Shown here: one piece after another, positions 10,884 through 22,394 of the stretch
Layout of the letters: each line of letters opens with the position of its first letter
Numbering within the stretch: position 1 is the stretch's first letter
Position numbers and translations under genes: made by a program
DNA from: Tetrapyrgos nigripes
Lineage: Eukaryota > Basidiomycota > Agaricomycetes > Agaricales > Campanellaceae
DNA length: 64,000 nucleotides
Direction: 5' to 3'
NCBI GenBank assembly: GCA_013368315.1
Contig: JAACJM010000256.1
Location: forward strand, 1 to 64,000
The notes under the pieces: model-generated
The model's database searches: none
Seen by the model: only the letters and a program-made list of their open reading frames with translations
Told to the model about the DNA's origin: nothing

Positions 10884-12340
10884 TCACTCAATTTCTTCCA
10901 ATTCCTTGTCTGTTTCATGACCTCGTTTCAGAGTGTATTGCATGAAGGTCTTATCCTTTAGTATGTGTCGTGGGATGGCCCATCTCCCTCTTCCCATTGT
11001 CAGGGCGTCCATATGCGATGCCAGTACTGAGACCATCCAATGGTCAGCACCTGGTATTCCAGTTGGTTGGATCTTCCAATCCCGGGATGCGTTCAGGATT
11101 GCGTCTGTCATATAGATCCGGTCGATTCTCGACTCAGAGCGTGCTGTTGTGAATGTAAAGGCCTTTCTGTCAGGGTATGTATTTCTCCATCCGTCTCTCA
11201 GTTGAGTTAGCATTTTGAACTCATCCAGGGCATCTACTGCATCTTCTGGGTCGTCTCGGGCGGGTAGTCTATCTATCAGGCCTGCTTCTACCATATTCAT
11301 ATCGCCAGCCATTATATCTGGTTTCTTGCTTGGGTGTCGGTCAAAGTAGATATGTAGTTCTTCCCAGAATTCCGCGTTATCCTTACCATCCGTTGCAGTT
11401 ACGTTTGGTGCATATACCACCAGGATCTTCAGGTTTCTCTCCCTGTGCCAGTGCATTTCAGGGCTCTTCTGGGTATAATTTCTTTTTCCTCTAATACTCT
11501 AGCATTGACTAAGGTTTTATTTAGGACTATAGCAACCCCTCCCTTTCCCCGAGGGCGTTCTGGGTTCAAGGAGCAGCATATTGTAAGTCGTTTTGAGAAT
11601 TTGTCCTCAACCTCCTGTCTTCTTTCCTCGTCCATGGGTGTTTCCTGTACCAATAGGACTCCTATCCGTTGTTCTCTTACAAACTGGTTTATATAGTTCC
11701 ACTTATTATCTTTATTATCTAGGTTTTCAGATCCGTAACCTCTCATGTTCAATGAGGCAACTTTAATTGCAGCTTTAGTCGCCGTTCTCCTTCCTGTTCT
11801 CAGTGCCATTCGTCCTGCCTGTCTTGGCTGATCTCTTGGCGGTGGGGGTGTAGGATTAGGAGGTGTTGACTGGTTCTGGGACACGTTTCTTGAGTGGATT
11901 GCAGACTCAATCTGGTCAACAAACTGGGTTATACGGTCCATTGATTCATTTTGTAGTTCAAGTGTATCTCTTAGTTGTTCTTCAAGGCTTCTTAATAGAA
12001 CTGGATTTTCTTCCTCTTGGTTGTTAGTTTGACTTTGTGTTCTCCTGGTGTTGGAGCTCTGAGGTAGTTGATCTCGAGGTCATGAAGATACATGATCAGC
12101 TCGAGAATATGTCTGGGCGGACTCCCCTAGCTGATTCGTTACGTTCCCCAACACTTCCCTCCTACGTTCAGAGATACCGCTATTCCCCCCATTCCTTTCA
12201 TTGAGGTCACAACTGGCAGAAGAGTTATTAACCCCTCCAGGAGTGGGAAGGCCCAAACAAGGTGTCCCAACTTGTAGTCGCGACTGAGAAAGATCAAAGG
12301 TATTCGCAGTTGGTTTTAGATTTCTGGGGCGCCAACCCAC
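10884..12340 (-). pseudogene. LINE ORF2 N-terminus with APE-type endonuclease
   Basis: Two overlapping frames (11941-11429 and 11456-10884) encode one endonuclease broken by a frameshift near 11440. Catalytic landmarks are present: SLNMRG, QETPMDEE, GDMNMVEAG, SRIDRIYMTD and DHWMVS, in that order. This enzyme would nick target DNA for target-primed reverse transcription. Upstream, from 12340, the same frame runs through a Ser/Pro-rich leader (LGNVTNQLGESAQTYSRAD) and hits a TGA near 12080 before rejoining the endonuclease frame. The true ORF2 start is uncertain. Confidence 0.8.
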
Positions 12341-12762
12341 ACTTCCCAGAATCCACAGTCTTTAACCCAATGATAGGACAACTTAGGCCCTCGTGAAGGC
12401 GCACTACCCACCCTTACCTAGCCACCATAATAATAGGCTTATGGCCTGTTCGGGGTGAGCTTCTACATACTAAGCCCAGCATGTGTCCACGCTGTTGTGA
12501 AGTACCCTTTCAACAGAGCACTTAATAATCATCCAGGCTTTCCTGTCCCACGTACGGTCAGTATATTTGGGCCCTTCAGAAGTTCTAGAGTTTGGTGTAA
12601 CTATTCTTGATCCTACTCTCAAGTTTCTTAGATTTTCGATCAGGCACTAGGTTGTGCAGAGCACTTAAATTTGGGTAGGTACTTGTACATGTATCAGACA
12701 CATATCAGACATATATTAAACGTTCGAGACTAAATTCAGGGGCCTATTGTTACACTATTGGC

Positions 12763-15465
12763 TTAGTTGCCACGACCGCGACCTCTACCTTGGCCTCCTC
12801 GGCCACCTCTACCGCCTGTTGCGCAGTTTGATTATTGTTGGTGTTAGCTGTCACAATCCATCCCTGGACATTCAGGAGGGGACAGTGTCCTGTGGGGTGG
12901 TCAATGCTTCCACAACGTCGGCAGTCAAATACTCGCGCGATCGCTGTCCCAGTCCCATAAAGCACCGTGTGGAATTGAATTGAACAAAGAAGGGTAATCC
13001 ACTCAAGGTAGGACGGGATGATTAGGGCTCCTAGCGGATCGGATGATCCGGCGTCTATCCGCCGATGAGGCCTCGGATTCGGATGGCGGATGGGCCTCTG
13101 GAGGTGCACCCAACCGACGGATACCATCCGACCATCTGCCGGTCATTGTCGGATGTGTGAGGTATGCGGGAACCTGTCGTACTTACTAATTTTGGGTGAG
13201 TTGTTCTCGGGACTTCCCGAGATTCTGTACAGTTGGAAAGGTTATCAACATCGACAAAACTCTTGTAAACACAGCTCGACGTTTTGAAACCTTGCTCAAT
13301 GCTGAGCTAGCCGTGGGAAAAATCCTCGGCAAGATGCCTATACCGTGTCATGAGCCATGCACCTTGTATTTACATGTGTAGGCAAGTGGAAACTTTTTTA
13401 TTTCACATAAAATGGACCCAAAGTGTACTTACAAGTGAAAAAAAGAATGAAAAAAGACCTCAGGCAAGCTCTATACGCTACCTTTGGTATGTGTGCCCAC
13501 CATCCGCGGATGATCCGACCATCCGTCAGATGCCATCCGCCGATGCAGATGAAATCTTGGTCATGGCTCATCCAAGCGGATGGATCCGCATCCAACCAGC
13601 ATCCGATCTGCTAGGAGCCCTAGGGATGATGAGGGTTGGTGGGTCAATGTAAATGTTCCAGTACAAGCGGGGGGTGCCTTGTTGCTGGCCCATGACCAGA
13701 TAGTGCGCTCTCATCGAGTTTAGCGTGGTTGTGAGAACCACATTGTGAGGCATGTTAATAGCAAAAGCGTCACGATGAGTCATAACAAAATTGAGGAAGT
13801 CTTGGTTCTGCGACAGTTGGGTGATGACCTGCTGCCGTACCTCGAAGTTGTGGACCTCAAGGTACGTGAAACCACTCAACGTCATTGCGAAAGGATCTGG
13901 CGTAGGCAGATGGAATGGGAAAGCCCGAAAAGAACCATGTGTAGTGTTTACCACTCCTCGGTTAATGATAGCTTGGATTGTTGCAGGGTCAGGGCCAGTT
14001 ACAAAGTAACTATAGATTACCCTGCCATTAAACGTGGGATCTATTTCGGGTGGGGCTGCCGTCGGGGTGATCAGGTTGGGGTAGAGGTTGAGGTAAGATT
14101 TGACGATCATCATGACCATGGCAATGTAGTCAGTGGTTCGGTCGAAAGGTATCACGATGAAACCACCACTTTGGGCATGTATAGTAGTCCATGCACCAAC
14201 CTGTCGTTGAGTGTGGCCGTCGAAGATGTTGCCCATGTGTAATCCTGCATACGGAGGATATCCTCCAACAGGGGGAAAGGCGACTACCCCAGGGTTGTGG
14301 CCATTCTGAGGATTTGGAGGATTCTGAAGGTTGTTCGGAGCGGAGTTGAAGTGGTACTGGGGAGGGTTTGGGGCAGGAGCAGGTGCAGGCGCGGGTCCCT
14401 GGGTGGGTGCAGGTGCAGGAGCTTGGCCAGGAGCTGGCGCTCCCTGCGGTGGAACTGGAGTTGGATTCAGAGTAGCATGAGTTTGAGTATGATTCATTGT
14501 CTGAGGGTGTGGGTTCTGCTGAGACGCAACTGGTGGGGCATCAGCTGCTTGTGCCTGACTACTAGGTTGGGTGCTAGGTGCAGATCCCGACAGCGTGGCA
14601 CTTGGATGAGGGTTGCACGAGAAGTGAAAGTCAGACATTGGGACATTTGGTTGCTGTGAGCCTCCTGAACTGGACGCCGCGGTACTAGACCTACTCGGCT
14701 TGTCATCCATCCTTGCCCGTTTGGTACCTCTTGGGCCTGTTACAGGGTCAACTCTCGCGCCAGTAGCACCAATGTCGGTGTCTACATCCATCCCCGTGTA
14801 TGGGCATTGTGTGGTTTGGGAAGAGTTCGGAGTGGCAGACGCGTCAGCACCTTGTCCAGGTGCACCAGAGGACGGGGGACGTTGATTGGTTGCTGGAGCC
14901 TCTTCCATAACTGCGTTGCCACTAGGCTGGGTTTGAGAAGGGCCCGGAGTGGTAGAGGGGTCAGGCTGAGGTGCTTGTTCGCAACCTTTCCCTAGACAAA
15001 GAGATTCCGGACATGAAATTACGGTCTCGAAATTATGGACAAGGAATACACACCCTTTTTCTTCCCAACCGTGGTGAAACCATCGTCATCAGTAGTGTTC
15101 GTGTTCGGCACACTATCCGCTCCCCCGGGTGCATGCATAGAAGCATGTACCCCTTCCATCGCTTCAGCAGCCCTCGGAAGAGGAGGAGACCCAGATCTAG
15201 GAGGAGACGAGGCACAAGAACCAGCGATATCTGCGTAAGAAGGACGACCTGGAGAGCCTGGGACTGAAGTAGTAGCCGAGGCAGCGTTAGCTTGCTGGGC
15301 AGCCTGAGGGGTGTCCGTTGGAGCAGACGCGTTCTGAGTGGGTCCCGCTTGGTTAGACGCCGCGTTGGTGGGCAGGATAGTGATGGTGATTGGAGTCGTT
15401 CTTGCACCAGGTTGACTGCCAGAGCCAGTGGTAGAGGGACGAGACTTGTTGTTCTTGGGAGGCAT
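12763..15465 (-). pseudogene. LINE ORF1 (gag-like, CCHC zinc knuckle), split by MITE
   Basis: The start MPPKNNKSRPST (ATG at 15465) opens a low-complexity Pro/Ala/Gln region ending DDDGFTTVGKKKG. A probable small intron (about 14996-15053) joins it to the long frame ending at 13623. The frame is then cut by the 600-bp hAT element 13023-13622. Beyond the element it resumes in phase (SYLEWITLLCSIQF) and carries a CCHC knuckle, CRRCGSIDHPTGHC (C-x2-C-x4-H-x4-C). A further small frameshift is needed near 12825 to read the Arg/Gly-rich C-terminus (GGRGGRGGQGRGRGRGN, stop 12763). The product would be the nucleic-acid-binding ORF1p of the RNP. Confidence 0.75.
13023..13622 (+). mobile_element. hAT-type MITE A (600 bp, TSD GGGATGAT)
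   Basis: Terminal inverted repeats TAGGGCTCCTAGCGGATCGG and, at the other end, its complement-like CCGATCTGCTAGGAGCCCTA. Perfect 8-bp direct duplications GGGATGAT flank it (13015-13022 and 13623-13630), the hallmark of hAT transposition. Both arms are full of CATCCG/CGGATG motifs, probable subterminal binding sites. It has no credible coding capacity, so it needs a transposase from elsewhere. It interrupts LINE ORF1. Confidence 0.92.
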
Positions 15466-15549
15466 GATGAAATTGAAGCGTAGGGCAAGGAGTTCTTTGT
15501 CGAGTAAGTGAGGAGAGCGATAGAGTGCTTTGTGACTCCTGGGGCTCAT

Positions 15550-16058
15550 AGCCCTCTCGTCCAGGGTATATATCTTTCTGGAGACAAAGGAACTATCCCC
15601 CGGGAGGCATTAGAGACCGGATACTGCGAGCAAGTCATAAAACTGTTTCGCGGAAGGGTGATTATAAAGGAGAGACAAAGAGTTGAATGGAAAGTTATCG
15701 TGGTGGTGGTCGGAGTTTTGTCTTTGGAACGTACTGGAGTTCTCTGTAAGCAGTAACGAGGCTCCTGCCCAGACCCAGGTAATTCATTCCCAGTTTCTCT
15801 CCTCGGAGTTTGGCGAAGATATCGATAGGAAGGGAGGTAGCGGTGAACTACAGCTGCGGTCGGAGTCTAGTTATTTACCGGTTTTACTACGTGGTCAAAG
15901 TTCTTCCTATTCAGAGCCTAATTTTGCATTCGTACGCCTTCTTCTATTGAGTAGGTGACATCATTAGAGTGAGTGAGCAGAGCGTCATTACACACGTTCA
16001 AAGTGTACAAAGAGATCGTTTACAAGCCACTACCGAGTAATGGTACATTCTGAGTATT
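15550..16058. other. LINE upstream flank, nothing recognised
   Basis: Sequence 5' to the LINE ORF1. It may include the LINE 5' UTR/promoter, but no boundary or duplication was found, and there is no coding signal. Confidence 0.35.
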
Positions 16059-16373
16059 CTAGACGTGTAGGGTAGAGCCATGGCACCCCCTGTCCCTCTT
16101 TCCGTTCTTTCCTCGGCCTCCTCGACGCGTCTTTCTTTGTCCTTCTATCTGAAATGCTTCTTCAGGTTGGTAGTTCTCCTCCTCATAGGTTCCTTTCTGG
16201 ACGGTTCCGTTTTCAGGATAGAGGTTGGTTGTATTAAGGAAGCGTGGGCAATCCTTCGGTTCGGTACAGTTCATGACGGGTTCATCGTGTAGGACAGGTA
16301 GGGGGAAGTCGAGTATGTCTCGGATGATGTCGTTCATTAGGGGGAGTGGATCGATACCAGGGGTTATACCGGA
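16059..16373 (-). pseudogene. unassigned ORF fragment interrupted by MITE B
   Basis: On the minus strand a frame reads GITPGIDPLPLMNDIIRD and ends in a basic Arg/Gly tail (KTRRGGRGKNGKRDRG) at a stop near 16059. Its 5' side is cut by the MITE at 16374-16960. Beyond the MITE the frame resumes with TSERTNRIFS before a stop near 17010. The basic RGG-like tail recalls gag/ORF1 proteins, but I do not recognise the family. Confidence 0.35.
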
Positions 16374-16960
16374 TAGGGCTCCTATCGGATCGGATGATCC
16401 GGCGCCATCCGAGCGATTGCTGCTTCGGATTCGGATGCGGATGGCCTTCTTGCAGCCCACCAACCGACGGATGGCATCCGACCAATCCGAAGATGATCTG
16501 CGGATGAGTTAGAGGCGTGGGAAGGCATTGCTGTTGTCCTATCTGGTTCAGTCTTGAGCTGTTCGTAGGTACTGTACAGTTCTAAGATATCCTTTTTATT
16601 AATGAAAGTGACAGTAGGCAGCATAGGCTGCGTAAAATAGGATTTTTTGACATCAAAGGTAGTCTTCTCAGTGTGAGAAGCTTTCTCGCTGAAGTGGCGG
16701 AAGTGACTGTACTCAGGGAATTTCTCAATTACTGTAAGTACTTTTTTCAAAGTAAAGTAATAAACAACAACACACCAAAGAACTGAAAGAAAAGTTCAGG
16801 GTAAGGGTCTAGGGCACCGTACTACGCAGGTGGCTGCCATCTGCGGATAATCCGTCGGATTGTCGGATGCCATCCGTCAGATGCGGATTGGGATTTTGTG
16901 TCTACCAATCCGAGCGGATGGCATCCGAATCCGACCCAATCCGATCCGATAGGAGCCCTA
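16374..16960 (+). mobile_element. hAT-type MITE B (587 bp, TSD ATACCGGA)
   Basis: Sister of MITE A: it starts TAGGGCTCCTATCGGATCGG and ends CCGATCCGATAGGAGCCCTA. It is flanked by perfect 8-bp duplications ATACCGGA (16366-16373 and 16961-16968). Subterminal CATCCG/CGGATG motifs are abundant, as in MITE A. The interior has diverged or differs. A short minus-strand frame inside (16750-16382) has no recognisable domain. Confidence 0.92.
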
Positions 16961-17544
16961 ATACCGGAGAAGATTCTGTTTGTTCGTTCACTGGTAGTCT
17001 TTGTCCCTCGTTAGATAGTTATATTAGGTACAAATAAGCCGTCGACGCACCACTCCAGTTCGTTTGCATGATGAAGTCTGAGAGAAAAGGAAAGATTCCG
17101 AGTTCTCTGTGTCTTCGCCACTGTCCAGCGAAATCCCAAGAGTGGGGTGTTCGTGTTCTATATTAGCCATGATGTGCTTCAGTGATGGGTAGCCGGAGTG
17201 AGGAGTTGTGATACGTGATTGACGTTCTTTTTAGACTTTTAGTCCGTAGATATCGACTCGGTTGATGAGGTGATAGGCCTAGGGTTTCGGAACTGTGATT
17301 AGGGTGATTCGTAGAAGATGGGTGGCATTAATAATTCTGGTGGGTGGTACCGACCGTCGTGGTCTGGGGCTTGTGGCCAGTATCCTGGTGGACACTGAGG
17401 CAGTTGGTATTCCAAAGGACAGGCTTTCGAGATCGTCGCACACTGGTATACCGTGCTGCATTCTCAAGATGGCCTAGACGTCCAAGCTCTTGCCCCTCGT
17501 CCTGTTACTAGGGCGTGGGAAAACTGGTGCCAGGTGGTGGTACG

Positions 17545-17602
17545 AGTTCAAGAGGCCTCCAAGTCGACCTAAGTTAACTCGGCCTTTAAGAGGCCTCGTA
17601 AC
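17545..17602 (-). repeat. SINE head fragment
   Basis: On the minus strand TTACGAGGCCTCTTAAAGGC followed by GGCCGAGTTAACTTAGGTCG matches the heads of the SINE copies at 0.6 and 5.3 kb. The B box and tail are not recognisable, so only the 5' end is present or the rest has diverged. Confidence 0.55.
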
Positions 17603-19292
17603 ATGTCGACATCGATATGCACATCTCGACGGAAGTTCGCTGCTGCGATAGTGAAGATAAAGAAGGCAAGGAGACCAGTTCAAATGACGGAGGTGACAAC
17701 AATGAAGTGGCAGAAGCAATGGTATGTGAGAGAATATGGTACAGTTACGTCGTTTTTTCTCTTGTATCTGCTCTATTGACTGACCGAATATATTTTATAC
17801 CTTCATAGGCCGGTCTCCGTCTTCCACCTGTTCGTCCCCAGAGTCACTTTTAATATCCGTTCCCTGGAAGATTCGACATTCCTGCCGCTATGCAAATAGT
17901 ACATTCCGAAAGTGTAGAAAGCAACAGACTGATGAATTTGCAAAGCCTCAGTATTGCAAGGGGAGGATGAAGCAGATTTGTTCCTTCAAGACTAGTCCGT
18001 TGGGGAAGCTGAGGGAGCTTCGTAGAAAGGGAAATGGGTTTTCTTTCACGCATATAGGGAGAATTTTTGGCGGGAGGTTGTCGGATAGACGTGAATTTGA
18101 GGAAGGTATGTGGTGCGACGTTTCTGGCTGAGTTTTTTGACGGCTGATGAGTCCAGGAGTAGATGAAAGAGAAGAAGAATTGAAGACTGTATTCTTGTAC
18201 AGATATTCATATGCTTTGTTGTCTAATTCTGCGAGTAGATCTCTGAGGGGTAAAATTGAGACGTACCACCCTGCCAAAAACCCCAAAATTTCTGTTAACA
18301 TCCATTCTTCTGACCTTGTCTGGACGGATAGGATGATACAGAATGCTATATTATCATAGTAGGTCTCTATTCTTGCCTGCTTCAGATATCGCAGGGTTCA
18401 ACGTTATTTTGGGCTATGTTGTTGAAAAAGTTGCCAGAAATGCGTCAAGAACTGTTGGGCCGAAGTTTCTGTGAGTACAGGTGCGTTTTCGTTTGTTCAC
18501 GGATATACACTTTTGGTTCATGTTTCCCTCGACGGAACTATGAATGGTCAGCTCGTCTTGCTCGGGTCCTATCATCCCAGGAACAATAAGGTACATAGAC
18601 ATACATCGGGGTGCTTCCTGGACCCCTGCGTATCAGGAGGTCTTCGTGTGGTAGTCGTTACAAACCTTCCGACGGACAAACGGATCAAGAAAAAGCAACT
18701 ATTTTGTCCTATGGACCTCGTAGCGACTGGTAGAGACTCACAAGACTATATTGCTTAGGTTGTCAATATCGCTGCAATTTGAAGACAGGGAGCCAAGGTG
18801 CGTACCTGAAATACACCTTTCTCATTGCAATTCCCTTCAGGAACGTTATCCTCCCCCATCTCCCCACCTCTAGCTTTTCGCCACTGATGTCGGGAAACTG
18901 AAAATAAAAAGGAACCGGAAGGCGGATAAAACACTTACGGTAGCAGTTGTATACTTCCTCTAGATCTATCAGTATCATGATGTCAGGAGAGGCAGCGCAT
19001 TACGCAAACAAAAGGAGCACCGGACATAGTGGTGGTAAGTGAACAAGGTTTAGAGCGAGAGCCTCGTGGTAAAATACTTCAGGTGACCACTTAACCGTCC
19101 AATCAAACCCTAAGTCCAATCAACGCTGCAGGAATTTTTTAACCTCTACTCATTCCTTGAAAGGCTCACTCAGCGCCTCTATTCTTGGACTGTGGCTTCA
19201 TCAATGATCCCAGTGATAAGAAAGGGTCCGGTGCAATGATATAATGCAACTTTCATCTTTTTGGTTACCTTCCAGCCTCCGAGTCCCCCAGG
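17603..19292. other. region with unassigned minus-strand frames
   Basis: Two minus-strand frames, 18301-17948 (MLTEILGFLAGWYVSILPL...) and 18978-18763 (contains ISGEKLEVGRWGRITFLKG), could be exons of one or two small intron-containing genes. I could not join them into a model or recognise a family. The 300 bp before 19293 should hold the promoter of the DUF2306 gene. Confidence 0.3.
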
Positions 19293-20847
19293 ATGGCGTC
19301 ACTCTATTCGCCTCAAGTTAAATCCTTCAACAAGGGGCGCAGCGAGATCTCTACTGGGGACTATCACCGCTATGGATCCGCCAAATCTCCAATCGATTCA
19401 GAGCGCGGTACGCATAGCATGTATGACCATGCCTCTCTTCCAGCTCTAAACCAGTCAGCCGATGGTAGACAGAGACGGAAAGCGAACGCAATCCTGACCT
19501 TCTATCAGTCACTAAGTTGGACACTGGGGTTCAAAGAGAAGTATAGCCTTCTATTATGTACGTCAGCCTGCATCAGGTTACTCAGGTATCCAGCTTATAC
19601 GAAATTGCAGTCATTGTGTTTGGAGGTGCACTCCTTGGATTCTGCTTGGCTCGAGCGTACATGATGAACACGAGGATCATGAGAGAGCAGACGACTCCAG
19701 GTAAGTATAGTTAGCCTATCCTACCAAAATGAATACTTAGATAGTCCCTCCTTCAGGCGACTTCCGTTGGTTTGATCAAAAAATGTACAAAACACCCTAC
19801 TTCTGGCACATCTACACGACTATCAGTGAGTCAAATGTCCTGAAATGTGGCTGCACTCTGAGGGGTCAATTCTAGTTGGAGGATTTATTGTTGGTGCTCA
19901 ATTCCTCCCTGTAATTCGGAGGGTGCGTGCACACTTTTCGGTTTTCGAGGATACGTTATCTCTGACCAGCACGAACAGCAATATATACTGCTTCATCGAA
20001 TGAATGGTTCGCGGCTAGAAATGATCTTATCTTCCACCCGCTAAAGCCCAGTTCTCGTCTAGGCTACCTCGTAGTACTCCTATTAATCCCCGGTAACATC
20101 GCCGGCTCTATAGTCGCTCGACGGTCTTTCGGAGGAGAAATCAACCAGCAGTCAGCATACTACCTCTTGGGGATCATGATCACATTCTCTATGTTAATGG
20201 GACTCATCAACGTCAAGAAGGACACCCGCACACATAGACGGTGGATGTTGAGTATGGCTCAGCCACTCCCTCATTACTATCAGTCAGGCTTACAGGCATA
20301 CACAGGAGGTGTTGTCTACTTCGCTTCCCCAATACTTCCACGTCCAATGATCCTGATCGCCCGAGCAATCATAACAAAGATAGGCAGCTATTGGTCGGTA
20401 AGGGCATCAATTCTCAGTACTGGAATTGCAGACTCAAGTTACATGTTTCTAGGTCTGGCGATGTGATGAAGTGCTCTACGTCCTCCAGAGCACGGAATCT
20501 TTGTCCCAACTATTTCCTCAATGCGCAGCCAGCGGCACTGATCCATCAAATAACACACTGAGCGTCGCCGTACACGCGTCCAATCACGAAGGTGACTTGG
20601 GGAAGAGCTCTGCAGCCAGGCTTGTGCATGGGATGTGCCTCTGGATTAGCATGATTATCTGCGTTCTCGGAGTCGAAATATATGTGAGTCTTTTTCAGAT
20701 CGCCACCATCAGGTACTGACACGCTTGTTTCTAACTAAGATTCAAAAGACAGAGACAGCTAACTATAACCGACAAGGATTTGTATTGGAACCTAAAGATC
20801 AGAGTTGGCTTGATACCAAAGAGGATGAGGATTCACCTCGCAGATAG
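19293..20847 (+). CDS. DUF2306-like multi-span membrane protein
   Basis: Nine exons: 19293-19557, 19611-19700, 19757-19825, 19876-19922, 19970-20006, 20063-20251, 20306-20397, 20453-20683 and 20740-20847. They give about 375 codons with all phases consistent. After a polar N-terminus (MASLYSPQVKSF) come hydrophobic spans: LLLFIVFGGALLGFC, IIGGFIVGAQFLPVI, YLVVLLLIPGNIAGS, AYYLLGIMITFSMLMG, a span around VVYFASPILPRPMILIARAI, and LWISMIICVLGVEIY. Conserved marks of this fungal family are LHRMNG, GSIVARRSFGGE, TRTHRRWMLRGVVYF and VWRCDE. The biochemical role is unknown; location in a membrane is clear from the spans. No breaks were seen once the introns are placed, so the gene is likely intact. 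The family name rests on motif memory. Confidence 0.8.
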
Positions 20848-21317
20848 ACCAAGCTCTGTAGTAGGAATCCCTCATGGAATCATGGCAAATATTATTTATT
20901 CCCCTTCATCGCTCTAGATGCTGGTATCTGTGAAATCCTGTTGTCTCTCAGTGGCTCTAAACGGATTAGCGTCTTCGGGAGAAGCTGTTGGAGAATGCAG
21001 CCCTACTTTGAGTTTTCTGTCGAGGTCTCATGGCCCATAGTATTTAATCCTCCTTTCTCACCGGCTTTCAAAGAAATCTGCGCTCAGGCCTCGATTCTTT
21101 GCACTGCTCCCGCAGCAAACTCTTTCCCTTCTACCATCACCACACTTCCTTTCCCATGACGGGGATCACAGTCCATCGGATCCTAATAATAGTTATAAGG
21201 GAAAGTTGACCCCGTATATGGCTACAGATGAGCAACTTCGTGAATGTCCGTCAGGGCATTCTCAGGAGGTAAGTAGGTAATTACTACTGGAAGGAGAGTC
21301 AATTTCGCGGTTAGGCA
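20848..21317. other. intergenic
   Basis: The 3' flank of the DUF2306 gene; no polyadenylation signal stands out and no repeat was recognised. Confidence 0.35.
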
Positions 21318-22320
21318 GTGTACTCACGCAAAGTTCAAACTCTTTCGAATTGGGTTATCATCTTGTTTTATTTCCATCAGATTTTACACACGAAGTCATC
21401 TTCGAAGGGGATTGGGACCTCGCTCATGAATACTTTACTGCGATCATCCGTGTGGTGCTTCATGGAGGAAAGCTTTATGGAGTCAATGCTCTTGATGGAG
21501 AAGCTGAAGAACGTAAGATTGTTGCCTTTGGTATTGACGACGATCGAAAACCTACAACAAGGATGATCTTGATATGGGATACAGAGATTTTTTCGCAAAG
21601 TTGAAGCCTAACTTCCACTATCGGAACAATCGTAGTGTAGGTCAGCCTGGATGCAGACTCAGACCCGTACACTCAACGTACTTACTCGTATCTTCGGTTT
21701 GGTCAGCTTCCAGGGCTCGCCAAGCAACGAGACGACCTCTTCACTCCAGAAGAACTCGAAAGAAGATGGGCATGTGTCCATCTCGCCACGTATCCCGATT
21801 TTCAACGTATGTATTTCTGTTGTGCATCGCGTATCGTGTATTGACCTGTTACTAGGCTCGTCTGTTTGCGTTGAGTGGTCACTGGGGGGCATTGGCAAGG
21901 ACCTAATATATATCCAGATCCAAGTAAACGCTTTGTGTAGATCCAACTGCGATGGATCATACTTGAAGCCATGGCTGTTCCGACTCGGAAGTTCTGAAAG
22001 ACTCCAAAATAAATCAGAGATCATGAGTTGCTCATTGATAAAGAAATCATTGAACGGACGCTTCTGTCGTTCATGATACCATTTTTGCCCGCGCGGTCCC
22101 CATGCTGGCAACAAGCCATTACCAAAACATTTCTATGCATTGGGGATAAGTGGATAAACCATGACGTACTTACGGAGATAGGTGACTTCGAAACAAAGAG
22201 AGCTCGAACCTCGGATGCCATGACATCAACTGGATCCAGTTGCGCGTACACATATAAGTGGGTAGGTACTACCCCTTTGAAAGTATTTCTCCCAATCTCC
22301 CTGTTATTCACTACTTACTG
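21318..22320 (+). pseudogene. possible GNAT-like acetyltransferase remnant
   Basis: Plus-strand coding-like pieces in changing frames: VIFEGDWDLAHEYFTAIIR (about 21400), GYRDFFAKLKP (about 21575), and FGQLPGLAKQRDDLF followed by RRWACVHLATYPDFQ (about 21700-21800). The order of an FFAKLKP-type block before an HLATxPxxxxxG-type block resembles agaricomycete GNAT N-acetyltransferases. The acetyl-CoA-binding loop and C-terminus are not found, and the frame is repeatedly broken. Introns could explain some breaks. Other small alpha/beta enzymes cannot be excluded. Confidence 0.3.
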
Positions 22321-22394
22321 GGAACTTTTTCTTGAGTCCAATCCCGAGTCCTGACAGCCCTCTTGAGCCTGTCGTTCAATACGCCTTTCTATCA

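Larger units (their letters stand above)
9600..15549 (-). mobile_element. non-LTR retrotransposon (LINE), 3'-truncated, interrupted by a MITE
   Basis: Two reading regions lie in LINE order on the minus strand. ORF1 (15465-12763) has a proline-rich N-terminus and a CCHC finger. ORF2 (about 12340-9626) has an APE-type endonuclease then a reverse transcriptase. The RT is cut before its catalytic YADD box, so sequence is missing from the 3' side. ORF1 is split by a hAT MITE at 13023-13622. ORF2 has an in-frame TGA near 12080 and frameshifts near 11440 and in 10340-10880. No poly-A tail or target duplication was identified. The element is dead. Confidence 0.8.

Noticed and set aside
13745..14659. 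Plus-strand frames inside the LINE ORF1
   Set aside because: They mirror the proline-rich minus-strand frame, which has the CCHC finger and joins properly across the MITE.
22332..22394. An earlier start for the receptor-like gene
   Set aside because: The upstream in-frame codon at 22332 is TTG; the ATG at 22395 starts just before the first hydrophobic span.
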